Source: an uncultured Clostridia bacterium (GTDB lineage Bacteria > Bacillota > Clostridia > TANB77 > CAG-508). From it: 24,760 nucleotides of DNA. Under the pieces are notes generated by a model. It ran no database searches. It was not told the DNA's origin and was given only the letters and a program-made list of their open reading frames with translations. Of the stretch, positions 14,572 to 21,874 are shown piece after piece (position 1 is the stretch's first letter; each line of letters starts with the position of its first letter). The position numbers and the translations under genes are program-made. The stretch spans positions 1-24,760 of the forward strand of contig CAORJJ010000005.1 in the NCBI GenBank assembly GCA_948517135.1. The letters run 5' to 3'.

Positions 14572-14611
14572 GTAAATAACAAATTACAATATATAAAGGA
14601 GATATACTTAT

Positions 14612-14785
14612 ATGAGTTTAACAATAAATATATATTATATAGGAAAAAATGGTAATGCAAAAAAATTTGCAAATGAAATGATTTCTACTGGTATTGTAGA
14701 CATGATTAGAAATGAAGAAGGTATGGCAAATATGAGAAATTTAGGCGAGAATATGGCTTATTTATTAAAGAAAATAAAAGAATAG
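14612..14785 (+). pseudogene. Chimeric 57-residue remnant (monooxygenase start, flavin reductase end)
   Basis: A 57-codon frame with a proper AAGGAG 10 nt upstream. Residues 1-36 (MSLTINIYYIGKNGNAKKFA onward, to RNEEG) look like the N-terminus of an ABM-domain putative quinol monooxygenase, a family of about 100 residues. Residues 38-57 (ANMRNLGENMAYLLKKIKE) look instead like the C-terminal part of a flavodoxin-like NADPH-dependent FMN reductase. The simplest reading is that an internal deletion fused two genes, leaving an ORF that cannot fold as either. Both family matches are from memory of the motifs and are inference. Confidence 0.5.
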
Positions 14786-15157
14786 ATCAGAACGAAAAAT
14801 AGGTCTTATAGTTTGAGGAACAATATGAGGTATTCCCAATTACAAAATATAAAAAAGTAATTTAAATGCTTATGGATGGATAAGTGAAGATTATATAGGG
14901 ATAATAAAAAAAGAGAAAAAAATCATTAATAAAATAGCAAAAGAAATACAAGAGGAAATGTTATAAATATATTGGGTTAAAAAATACCATCTATTAGTAA
15001 AAAAATCTTAAAACTAAAAAGTTTGAAAAATGATATTAGTTTGTTACTAATTGATAAAATCTCAAGGAAATTTATACAATTTAAAGCATATATATTTCTT
15101 TACAAGAAATTACTCAGAAACTTGAAATAAGCGAATTACAAAGTTTTGCTCATTTAG
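14786..15157. other. Decayed intergenic stretch
   Basis: No intact gene. Two short open frames with protein-like composition but no start or ribosome site: 14865-14966 (33 codons, from NAYGWISEDYIGIIKKEKK to a TAA) and about 15085-15180 (31 codons, from SIYISLQEITQKLEISELQS to a TGA). They look like gene ends left by deletion. I could not assign either one. Nothing else was seen in this stretch. Confidence 0.45.
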
Positions 15158-15186
15158 TGGACTTTTTAGGCTATATATGATATAAT
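15158..15186 (+). promoter_or_regulatory. Promoter of the 109-residue coiled-coil protein
   Basis: TGGACT (15158-15163), a 17-nt spacer and TATAAT (15181-15186) preceded by TGA, an extended -10. The leader of about 115 nt contains an orphan GGAGGTG near 15233 that is not followed by a start codon, as well as the true GGAGG before 15310. Confidence 0.65.
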
Positions 15187-15309
15187 ATCTATCGTAACCT
15201 AGAATAGAAAAGAGAATTATAAATATAATCTTGGAGGTGAAAAAATTTAATACAAAGAAGAATCAGTAAAATAGTAACCAATAAACAAAATCGTTATGGA
15301 GGTATAACT

Positions 15310-15639
15310 ATGTTAGTACTTATTCTTTTGGTAATTATTGGTATCCTGTGCGTAGTGCTGTTTCTCCTCAACTGTCAGATCAAGAAAATGATCAATGAAG
15401 CAATCGAAAATGAAGATAAGTATAATGCAGAAAAAAGAGAGCTTCAGGATAAGCTTTATGACAGCGAGGCTGAAAATCGTGAGCTTGAGAGAACACTTGC
15501 TGAAGTGGAAGAAAGAGCTAAAAATGCTGAGATGCAACGAGACTTTCTGAAAAACAGCAAAACAATGTCCATGGCACCAGCTGGCTGGAATATGGTTCTG
15601 GCAGATCAGGAAAAGAAAGAAACTGAAGAAGAAAAATAG
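15310..15639 (+). CDS. Membrane-anchored coiled-coil protein, unknown
   Basis: A 109-residue protein with one N-terminal transmembrane helix (about residues 2-22, LVLILLVIIGILCVVLFLL) followed by a long highly charged helix (about 25-82) with heptad character (KRELQDKLYDSEAENRELER), likely a coiled coil, and an acidic-basic tail ending KKETEEEK. Topology is probably N-out, coiled coil in the cytoplasm, recalling small scaffold or divisome-associated proteins, but I recognise no family. GGAGG lies 7 nt before the ATG. It has its own extended -10 promoter and a perfect 14-bp terminator. Codon use (CTG, CAG, CGT, ATC, AGC) is clearly richer in GC than the flanking genes, which suggests recent acquisition. 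Confidence 0.78.
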   Translation: MLVLILLVIIGILCVVLFLLNCQIKKMINEAIENEDKYNAEKRELQDKLYDSEAENRELERTLAEVEERAKNAEMQRDFLKNSKTMSMAPAGWNMVLADQEKKETEEEK

Positions 15640-15656
15640 TGTATTAAATTCAGAAA

Positions 15657-15693
15657 TTAGACTTGCCCTCGTTGAGGGCAAGTCTAATTTTTT
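15657..15693 (+). terminator. Strong intrinsic terminator before mfd
   Basis: Perfect 14-bp stem TTAGACTTGCCCTC / GAGGGCAAGTCTAA with a GTT loop and six T after it. It is GC-rich relative to its surroundings, like the gene it ends. Confidence 0.93.
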
Positions 15694-15715
15694 AAATTCA
15701 AATTAAATATAACTC

Positions 15716-15744
15716 TTGAAAAAAGCCTGTAAATAGTATATAAT
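15716..15744 (+). promoter_or_regulatory. mfd promoter
   Basis: TTGAAA (15716-15721), a 17-nt spacer and TATAAT (15739-15744). Predicted start near 15751, about 10 nt before a hairpin in the leader. Confidence 0.82.
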
Positions 15745-15760
15745 AATGTAACATTTTGTA

Positions 15761-15795
15761 TAATAGGAAGAAATTGCTCTTCCTATTATATATTT
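15761..15795 (+). promoter_or_regulatory. Attenuator-like hairpin in the mfd leader
   Basis: Perfect 11-bp stem TAATAGGAAGA / TCTTCCTATTA with a 6-nt loop, followed by the U-rich TATATTTTTATG. Located at the extreme 5' end of the transcript, it could attenuate transcription or protect the mRNA. The U tract is interrupted, so termination would be partial at best. Confidence 0.45.
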
Positions 15796-15843
15796 TTATG
15801 TTTAGCATAAATAATATAACTAATATATGAAAGGAAAATAAAC

Positions 15844-17820
15844 ATGAATTCTATTATAAAAACTGTACCAAATGTTAAAAAATTCAATGATTATTTGTTT
15901 GAAATAAGCAAAGGTACATCACCTATAATGTTATCAGGTTTAACAGATAGTGCCAAAGTACATATGGCATATTCAACAAAGTTTTATTCAGAAAAACCTA
16001 TTTGTATAATTACTTATAATGAAATGCAAGCAAAAAAAATCATGAAAGATTTAGAATTTTTTGGAGAAAAAATTAAATTTTTCCCTAAAAGAGATGTTAT
16101 AAGTTTCGATTATGTTGCTGAAAGTAAAGATATATTGTTTAAAAGAATATCAGTATTAAATAAACTTGTAAAAAATGACAAGAAAATAATAGTAACTACA
16201 ATTGAAGCTGCAATGCAAAAGATGATAACAAAAGAGAGCCTTTACAAAAATGTTATGAAATTAAAAGTAGGAGATACTTTTGACTTAGAAGAATTAAAAG
16301 AAAAATTAGTTTTATTAGGTTATGAAAGATATGATTTAATTGAAGGAAAAGGTCAATTCAGTGTAAGAGGTGGCATTGTAGATATAGCTACTTCAGTAAA
16401 TAGTGGTGTTAGAATTGAATTCTGGGGAGATGAAATCGATTCAATAAGAAAATTTAGTATTAGTACTCAAAGAACTGTACAAATGTTAGAAGAAATAGAA
16501 ATTTTTCCATCTTTTGAATTTTTATTAGAAACAGATGTAGATACAGTATGTGAAAAAATTATGGATAAAGTATATCCAAATTCAGTAAAAGAAAAAGTTC
16601 AAGATGATGTATATCAAATAAAAAATGGAGAATTTCTAACAAAAATAGATAAATATTTTGATTGTTTTTATGAAAAAACAAATACGTTATTAGATTATTT
16701 GCAAGAAGATTGTATTATATTTTTAGATGAGATTTCTAAAATAAAAGCAAGAGCTGAAAATATCACTAAAGATAATTCAAATCTTATAAAAGATTTAGTT
16801 GGAAAAAATAAAATTGTTCCAGGAATCCTTACAGAAATGAAAGATTATTTTAAATTTTCTGAAAGTCTTGAAAATAAACAAGTAATTTACTTAGAGAAAC
16901 AAGATGTTGGATTTGTGGACAAACAAAGTATGCATGCAAAAAGAAACGGATATAGCTTTAGCTATAGGGAGGTCAACTTTTTTCGTAGTTCAATGGATTT
17001 ACTGTTTCAGGAACTACAAGAAGCAATTAATAGAGGAAAACAAACAGTAATTCTAGGCGGAAGCACGGAAAATTGTAGAAAATTATCTAATCTACTTTTG
17101 GAAAAGAATATACCAAATATATATACCGATTTTTTAGAAGATGATATAACTCTTGGTTGTGTAAACATCACACCAGGAGCTTTTTCTACGGGATTTGAAT
17201 TTTATGATGCAAATCTTTTAGTAATATCAACTGATGAATTATTTGAAAGCAAACCACAAAAAAGAGCTAAAACTCCATCAGCTTTTAAAGAAGGCGAAAA
17301 GGTTGTATTTGCAGACTTAAAAGAAGGAGATTATATTGTTCATAGAACACATGGTATAGGTCAATTTATTGGTGTAAATACAATAAAAGCAGATGGAATA
17401 ACTAAAGATTATATAAAATTAAAATATAAAGATGATGATGTTTTATATATTCCTACAAATTCTTTAGATAATATTAGAAAATATGTAGGACCAGAAAAAG
17501 TAGGTCCAAGATTAAATAGATTAGGCTCAAAAGAATGGCAAAAGACAAAGGAACGTGTAAAAAACAATTTAAGAGAAGTTGCAGAAAATCTTATAGAGTT
17601 ATATGCCAAAAGACAGAAAATGATCGGATATTCATTTTCCAAAGATACACCATGGCAACAGGAATTTGAAGATAACTTTAAATATGTTGAAACTGATGAT
17701 CAATTACGTTGTATAGAAGAAGTAAAAAAAGATATGGAAAAACCAAGACCTATGGATAGATTACTTTGTCGGAGATGTTGGTTACGGAAAAACAGAAGTT
17801 GCAATAAGGGCAGCGTTTAA
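15844..17820 (+). CDS. mfd: Transcription-repair coupling factor Mfd, N-terminal part (frameshifted)
   Basis: First part of Mfd, the DNA translocase that removes RNA polymerase stalled at lesions and recruits UvrA. This part holds the UvrB-homology module, the linker domains and the RNA polymerase-interacting domain (GDYIVHRTHGIGQFIGV, the typical RID/CarD-like start), and the beginning of the helicase module (DTPWQQEFEDNFKYVETDDQ). It reads in frame to RPMDRLLC and then goes wrong: an extra C at 17770 turns the expected GDVGYGKT Walker A into RRCWLRKN and a stop at 17818-17820. Removing that base joins it to the next frame and yields a full 1151-residue Mfd. The start ATG has AAAGGA upstream. 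As it stands this fragment would lack ATPase function. Confidence 0.95.
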   Translation: MNSIIKTVPNVKKFNDYLFEISKGTSPIMLSGLTDSAKVHMAYSTKFYSEKPICIITYNEMQAKKIMKDLEFFGEKIKFFPKRDVISFDYVAESKDILFKRISVLNKLVKNDKKIIVTTIEAAMQKMITKESLYKNVMKLKVGDTFDLEELKEKLVLLGYERYDLIEGKGQFSVRGGIVDIATSVNSGVRIEFWGDEIDSIRKFSISTQRTVQMLEEIEIFPSFEFLLETDVDTVCEKIMDKVYPNSVKEKVQDDVYQIKNGEFLTKIDKYFDCFYEKTNTLLDYLQEDCIIFLDEISKIKARAENITKDNSNLIKDLVGKNKIVPGILTEMKDYFKFSESLENKQVIYLEKQDVGFVDKQSMHAKRNGYSFSYREVNFFRSSMDLLFQELQEAINRGKQTVILGGSTENCRKLSNLLLEKNIPNIYTDFLEDDITLGCVNITPGAFSTGFEFYDANLLVISTDELFESKPQKRAKTPSAFKEGEKVVFADLKEGDYIVHRTHGIGQFIGVNTIKADGITKDYIKLKYKDDDVLYIPTNSLDNIRKYVGPEKVGPRLNRLGSKEWQKTKERVKNNLREVAENLIELYAKRQKMIGYSFSKDTPWQQEFEDNFKYVETDDQLRCIEEVKKDMEKPRPMDRLLCRRCWLRKNRSCNKGSV

Positions 17821-17827
17821 ATCAGTT

Positions 17828-19300
17828 ATGGATCAAAAGCAAGTTGTATATCTAGTTCCAACTACTGTTCTTGCCACACAACAATATGAAGAATTTAAAA
17901 CAAGAATGTCAGAATATCCAATTAGAATAGAGCTTTTGAATAGATTTAGAACTAAAAAAGAACAAGAAGAAACTTTAAAAAGAGTAGAATTAGGAGAAAC
18001 AGATATTTTAGTTGGTACTCATAGAGTTTTAAGTAAAGATGTAAAATTTAAAGATTTAGGTCTTTTGATAATAGATGAAGAACATAGATTTGGAGTTAAA
18101 TCAAAAGAGAAAATAAAAGAATTTAAAAATAGCATAGATGTTTTAACAATGACTGCCACTCCAATTCCTAGGACACTTCATATGTCAATAGTTGGTATGA
18201 GAGATATGTCAGTTATTTATGAGCCTCCACAAAATAGAAGACCAGTTCAAACTTATGTATTAGAATATGATCCAGAAGTAGTAAAAGAAGCAATTACGAG
18301 AGAGCTTGAAAGAGGTGGTCAAGTATTTTACTTATTTAATAATGTTGAAGGAATTGAAAAAAAGGCAATAGAAATAGATCAATTAGTAGAAGAGGCAAAA
18401 GTTGAATATGCTCATGGAAAAATGACTGGAAATCAACTTGAAAATATTATGCAAGATTTTGTTGATGGAAAATCAAATGTGCTTGTATGCACAACAATCT
18501 TAGAATCTGGAATTGATATACCAAATGCTAATACAATAATTGTTGAAAATGCTGATAGATTAGGATTAGCACAATTGTATCAAATAAGAGGTAGAGTTGG
18601 TCGTTCAGATAAACAGGCATATGCATATGTTACTTATAGAAGAGATAAGAATTTAACAGAAGTTGCAGATAAAAGATTAAAAGCAATAAAAGAATTTACT
18701 GAATTTGGATCAGGATTTAAAATTGCTATGAGAGATTTGGAAATTCGTGGAGCTGGTAGTTTGTTAGGCGAAATTCAGCATGGTCATATGGATCAAATAG
18801 GATATGATATGTACTGCGAACTTCTAAATCAAGTTGTTAAAGAAATTCAAGGTGAGGAAGTAATAGAAGAAGTTGATATACAAATAGATTTAGATGTTAC
18901 AAGTTATATACCAGAAGATTACATTAAAAATTCAAGTCAAAAAATTGAAGTATATCAAAATATTGCTTTATGTAGAAATGAAGATGATATTCAAAATGTT
19001 ACTGATGAAATTTTAGATAGATATGGTCAAATGAGTTACGAAGTTGAAAATTTACTTGATATTGCTAGAATAAAAATATTAGCAAGAGAAAAAAATATAT
19101 TAAAAATTGCTCAAAAAAGAGAAAGTATTATATTTTATTTTGATAATGAAAAGTTCAATTTTGATATTGTAGATAAATTTATGAAGATTTATAGAAATAG
19201 AATTAAATTTTCACCATCTAAAGAACCATATATAACTTATAAGTTAGCTGATTTAAAAAAAGTTTTAGAAGAATGCAAAGAGTTTCTAGGGAGAATATAA
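17828..19300 (+). CDS. mfd: Transcription-repair coupling factor Mfd, C-terminal part (frameshifted)
   Basis: Remainder of Mfd in the +1 frame. The frame is open from 17771 with GDVGYGKTEVAIRAAF (Walker A), although the first ATG is at 17828 and has no convincing Shine-Dalgarno, so independent translation is doubtful. Motifs: VPTTVLATQQY (Ia), the DEEHRFGVK Walker B, LTMTATPIPRTL (III), TTILESGIDIPNANT, the Q/R-rich GRVGRSDKQAYAY (VI) with the TRG-type segment, and the C-terminal domain that interacts with UvrA. Everything after the frameshift is conserved with no further break, which means that the lesion is either very recent or a sequence error. Confidence 0.93.
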   Translation: MDQKQVVYLVPTTVLATQQYEEFKTRMSEYPIRIELLNRFRTKKEQEETLKRVELGETDILVGTHRVLSKDVKFKDLGLLIIDEEHRFGVKSKEKIKEFKNSIDVLTMTATPIPRTLHMSIVGMRDMSVIYEPPQNRRPVQTYVLEYDPEVVKEAITRELERGGQVFYLFNNVEGIEKKAIEIDQLVEEAKVEYAHGKMTGNQLENIMQDFVDGKSNVLVCTTILESGIDIPNANTIIVENADRLGLAQLYQIRGRVGRSDKQAYAYVTYRRDKNLTEVADKRLKAIKEFTEFGSGFKIAMRDLEIRGAGSLLGEIQHGHMDQIGYDMYCELLNQVVKEIQGEEVIEEVDIQIDLDVTSYIPEDYIKNSSQKIEVYQNIALCRNEDDIQNVTDEILDRYGQMSYEVENLLDIARIKILAREKNILKIAQKRESIIFYFDNEKFNFDIVDKFMKIYRNRIKFSPSKEPYITYKLADLKKVLEECKEFLGRI

Positions 19301-19350
19301 TGTTGCACCAGATATAATAAGTTCAAAGAAATTATATCGGAGCAAGGAAA

Positions 19351-19592
19351 ATGAATATGAATTAATTATTTTTGCAGGAGTATCTAAAATCAACGAGATT
19401 CAACAAATCATAGATGTAATAAACGATATTAAAGAATGTTGTAAAAATATTCCATCAATTATAATCTATGATCCAAACGAATGTGTTTATAATTCGAAAT
19501 TGATTGAATGCTATTCAATTCCAGTAGATGCTGATGAATTAAATTCAGCATTAGTAGATTGGTTTTTTGAGTATATGACAATGATATCATAA
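19351..19592 (+). pseudogene. Unrecognised broken gene downstream of mfd
   Basis: An open frame runs from 19290 to TAA at 19590-19592 but contains no ATG, GTG or TTG at a suitable place. A GGAG (19339-19342) lies 8 nt before an ATG at 19351 that is one frame off and stops after four codons. One added base after that ATG would give about 80 residues, M-?-YELIIFAGVSKINEIQQ and on to DELNSALVDWFFEYMTMIS. The sequence looks like a compact alpha/beta domain with no known motif. I read it as a gene broken by a 1-nt deletion, or as an alternative, a sequence error. Confidence 0.4.
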
Positions 19593-19614
19593 TAAAATTG
19601 AATATTGTTTCTGG

Positions 19615-19638
19615 GCGGGATGGTAAATCCCGCTTTTT
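19615..19638 (+). terminator. Intrinsic terminator
   Basis: GCGGGAT / ATCCCGC 7-bp stem with a 5-nt loop, followed by five T. It ends the mfd transcript or that of the broken gene after it. Confidence 0.85.
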
Positions 19639-19650
19639 CTTCAAATGGAA

Positions 19651-19694
19651 AACCCCCAACACGCATAATAAATTGTGCTGGGGGGATATTTTTT
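19651..19694. terminator. Bidirectional terminator of the minus-strand gene at 19696
   Basis: AACCCCCAACAC / GTGCTGGGGG, ten pairs with one G-T wobble and a 12-nt loop. On - it is followed by TTTT; on + by GATATTTTTTATT. It sits directly after the stop of the 175-residue gene. Confidence 0.85.
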
Positions 19695-19695
19695 A

Positions 19696-20223
19696 TTACC
19701 GATTGAAAAGTATTCTTAAAGTGTAAGTTCCATCAAATCCAACAATACGAATTGAATCGTGTTTTTTTATAGAAGGATTGATTATAGCTTGCAGTATTTC
19801 GAGTTCATCATAAGTAAAGTGATATCGACCACTGATAGAGTAGAAAAAGCAGAAATCATCATTAGAAATATCAAAGCCAATAATATTTACTCCAAAATCT
19901 ATCATCTTAAAAAAGAATTCTGAAGTTATATCATAATATTTCATGTTAATGGTCATGACTTTTGTATTGGCATTATATTTTATGAGATTGCTTTCATATG
20001 GCAACTCTATTTGAGAACTCCAAAATACAATATTTTTTATTTGCATAAGTTGTTCGTTAGTTGGTAAGTTACTGGCTTTTGAGTTTGCTTTAAAACTAAT
20101 TTTTAAAGTATCATTTTCAAAAGACACAGTACTATTGCAGAGTGGACTGTTTTTTAAATAATGGTTAATCCGCTCTACTGCAAACTCAACATAATTTACA
20201 TTTTGAAATTCAACCGTGTTCAT
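19696..20223 (-). CDS. Hypothetical protein, unrecognised
   Basis: A 175-residue protein of no family I know. It is soluble: there is no signal peptide or membrane helix. It starts MNTVEFQNVNYVEFAVERIN and seems to consist of two alpha/beta repeats, each with a short helix followed by strands; the second half is aromatic-rich (FDISNDDFCFFYSISGRYHF) and the protein ends with a beta segment (FDGTYTLRILFNR). There is no catalytic-residue cluster. GAGGAGG is 5 nt before the ATG. It forms a single-gene unit with its own extended -10 promoter and terminator. Its base composition is less AT-biased than that of mfd next to it. Together with the broken gene at 19351 it occupies an accessory pocket between two housekeeping genes. 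Confidence 0.65.
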   Translation of the reverse strand: MNTVEFQNVNYVEFAVERINHYLKNSPLCNSTVSFENDTLKISFKANSKASNLPTNEQLMQIKNIVFWSSQIELPYESNLIKYNANTKVMTINMKYYDITSEFFFKMIDFGVNIIGFDISNDDFCFFYSISGRYHFTYDELEILQAIINPSIKKHDSIRIVGFDGTYTLRILFNR

Positions 20224-20265
20224 AAAAACCTCCTCTTTTGAGACTGATTGTAAGTAAACATAAAT

Positions 20266-20274
20266 ATTATAGCA
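20266..20274 (-). promoter_or_regulatory. Extended -10 promoter of the 175-residue gene
   Basis: TGC-TATAAT at 20274-20266. The -35 region, 17 nt upstream, is poor. The string ATGCTATAATATTTA is identical to that in the promoter of the other minus-strand small gene (around 5236-5246). Confidence 0.6.
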
Positions 20275-20393
20275 TGGTAATACAACAAAATAAAGCTTTT
20301 TTGATAAATTTACATAATTTGTATTGAAAAATTGAATAAAAAATATTAAAATATTATATAATATTTATAATAAATTTAAGAAAGAGTGAAATT

Positions 20394-21188
20394 ATGACTA
20401 TAACAAGTAAAGATAATGAAACAATAAAACATATAAAAAAACTTAAAGAAAAGAAGTATAGAGAAGAATATGGAGAGTTTATAGTAGAAGGCATAAAGAT
20501 GATAGAAGAGGCACTTAGTGAAGGTGTAAAAATAAAATCTGTTATAATTTGTGAAGACTGCAAAACTCAAGGTTGTATTCCAAATGAATTAATGTATGAG
20601 ATTGCAAAGTTAAATTGTATTTATGTTGCAGAAAAAATATTTAATACTATAACTGATGTAATAAATCCACAAGGAATAATGGCAGTTATAGAAAAGCCAC
20701 AAAGTCAAGAGAAAACTATAAATTATTCTGAAAATGTTTCATTACTATTAGATAATATTCAAGATCCAGGAAATATGGGAACAATTTTAAGAACAGCAGA
20801 TAGCCTAAACATGAAACAAATAATTGTTTCTAAAGGAACAGCAGATATATATAATTTAAAAGTTGTTAGATCTACTATGGGAGCTATTTTTAGAGTAAGA
20901 GTTATTGAGGTAGATGACTTATCTAAAACAATTAAAGAAATGAAAAAGCATAAAATAAAAGTTTATGCAACAGATTTAAGAACAGATAAAAGTATTTATA
21001 GTGTTGATTATTCAAAATCAGCAATTGTAATAGGTAATGAAGCAAATGGAGTATCAAGTAAAGTTTTAAATGAATCAACTGAAAGAATAAAAATACCAAT
21101 GATAGGAAAAACAGAAAGCTTAAATGCAGCAGTTGCAACAAGTGTGATTTTATATGAAGCATTTAGAAGTAATGGAATTATTAAATAA
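20394..21188 (+). CDS. TrmH-family RNA 2'-O-ribose methyltransferase
   Basis: SpoU/TrmH-family methyltransferase that transfers a methyl from S-adenosylmethionine to a ribose 2'-OH in rRNA or tRNA. The 264 residues have an N-terminal substrate-binding domain (to about residue 95) and a C-terminal SPOUT knot with the three motifs: NIQDPGNMGTILRTADSL (motif 1), IVIGNEANGVS (motif 2), and IPMIGKTESLNAAVATSVIL (motif 3). This is the type commonly annotated in Clostridia next to, or instead of, RlmB; the exact target cannot be told from sequence. The Shine-Dalgarno is weak (AAGAAAGAG). The upstream gap has a TATAAT at 20357-20362, with TTGAAT at 19-nt spacing, a possible but suboptimal promoter. 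It ends at a bidirectional terminator. Confidence 0.93.
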   Translation: MTITSKDNETIKHIKKLKEKKYREEYGEFIVEGIKMIEEALSEGVKIKSVIICEDCKTQGCIPNELMYEIAKLNCIYVAEKIFNTITDVINPQGIMAVIEKPQSQEKTINYSENVSLLLDNIQDPGNMGTILRTADSLNMKQIIVSKGTADIYNLKVVRSTMGAIFRVRVIEVDDLSKTIKEMKKHKIKVYATDLRTDKSIYSVDYSKSAIVIGNEANGVSSKVLNESTERIKIPMIGKTESLNAAVATSVILYEAFRSNGIIK

Positions 21189-21190
21189 CA

Positions 21191-21218
21191 AAAGTCCCTA
21201 TTTGTATAGGGACTTTTT
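21191..21218. terminator. Bidirectional terminator
   Basis: AAAGTCCCTAT / ATAGGGACTTT, 11 bp with a TTGT loop and T run on +, A run on the left for the minus strand. It serves the methyltransferase gene and the convergent DUF4364 gene, whose stop lies at its right edge. Confidence 0.92.
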
Positions 21219-21750
21219 ATTCATCTATTAATAATTCTAAAAGTTTTGGATAAATTTCAGTTGCTTTATTATTCCAGTTTTCAACTATTTTTTTTGCTTG
21301 TTCACCAGAACCAGCATGAGCCTGCAAATCAAATATTGTAATATTATTTTCAACAATTTTACATCTTATAGAAAATTCTCTTTCTGAAATTGGTGTATAT
21401 TCAGCAGAAATAGAGAATTTATCTTTTATTGTATCTAAATTCTTTTTAAATTTGCTATCAACTTCTAATTTTAAAATCCCAGGAATAATATCTATTGTAA
21501 GATCTATTGCATTTTTTCCATCTTCTGTTATTTCATAAATATCTTTATCTTCTTTTTTATAAGTATAAATATAATTGTCTTCTAATAAGTCTAGTAAAAA
21601 TTGTTGAAAGTAAAAGTAGTTCATATCTACAATTGATGTTACTAATTCTAATAATTCATTATGAGAGATAGGTTTGCCGACTTTACTTAAAATATAAAGC
21701 AAAAGGATTTTACTTTCAGCTAATTGTTGGTCATCTGAATTAAGCTTCAT
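21217..21750 (-). CDS. DUF4364 family protein
   Basis: A DUF4364 protein, widespread in Clostridia and of unknown function. From the ATG at 21750 it has 177 residues. The N-terminal half looks like a winged-helix domain (ESKILLLYILSKVGKPISHNELLELV, then DIYEITEDGKNAI), followed by a mixed alpha/beta C-terminal domain, so a DNA- or RNA-related regulatory role is plausible but unproven. The start is fixed by GGGGG 8 nt upstream and by the promoter at 21782-21809, whose start near 21775 rules out the longer open frame back to 21825. It is transcribed divergently from pepF. Confidence 0.88.
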   Translation of the reverse strand: MKLNSDDQQLAESKILLLYILSKVGKPISHNELLELVTSIVDMNYFYFQQFLLDLLEDNYIYTYKKEDKDIYEITEDGKNAIDLTIDIIPGILKLEVDSKFKKNLDTIKDKFSISAEYTPISEREFSIRCKIVENNITIFDLQAHAGSGEQAKKIVENWNNKATEIYPKLLELLIDE

Positions 21751-21781
21751 AGTGACTACCCCCTTATTCTTCCATAGCCTT

Positions 21782-21809
21782 ATTATATCACAGAAAATCA
21801 AAAAGTAAA
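21782..21809 (-). promoter_or_regulatory. DUF4364 promoter
   Basis: TTTACT (21809-21804), a 16-nt spacer and TATAAT (21787-21782) preceded by TGA. The leader would be about 25 nt. Confidence 0.75.
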
Positions 21810-21817
21810 TAAAATTA

Positions 21818-21847
21818 TTGCTCAAGATAAATAAACTGTGATAAAAT
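21818..21847 (+). promoter_or_regulatory. pepF promoter
   Basis: TTGCTC (21818-21823), an 18-nt spacer and TAAAAT (21842-21847) with TGA before it. The two divergent -35 boxes are only 8 bp apart. Confidence 0.6.
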
Positions 21848-21874
21848 ATTACAAAAGTAAGGGAGGTTATTAAA

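Noticed and set aside
14966..15060. Distant inverted repeat TTAGTAA / TTACTAA
   Set aside because: Seven base pairs separated by about 40 nt of AT-rich sequence; expected by chance.
15240..15309. In-frame N-terminal extension of the 109-residue protein with an orphan GGAGGTG upstream
   Set aside because: The only possible start codons are ATA or TTA. The ATG at 15310 has its own GGAGG.
17761..17775. Programmed +1 frameshift in mfd like that of prfB
   Set aside because: No stop codon in the shift site and no stimulatory Shine-Dalgarno; Mfd is not known to be recoded.
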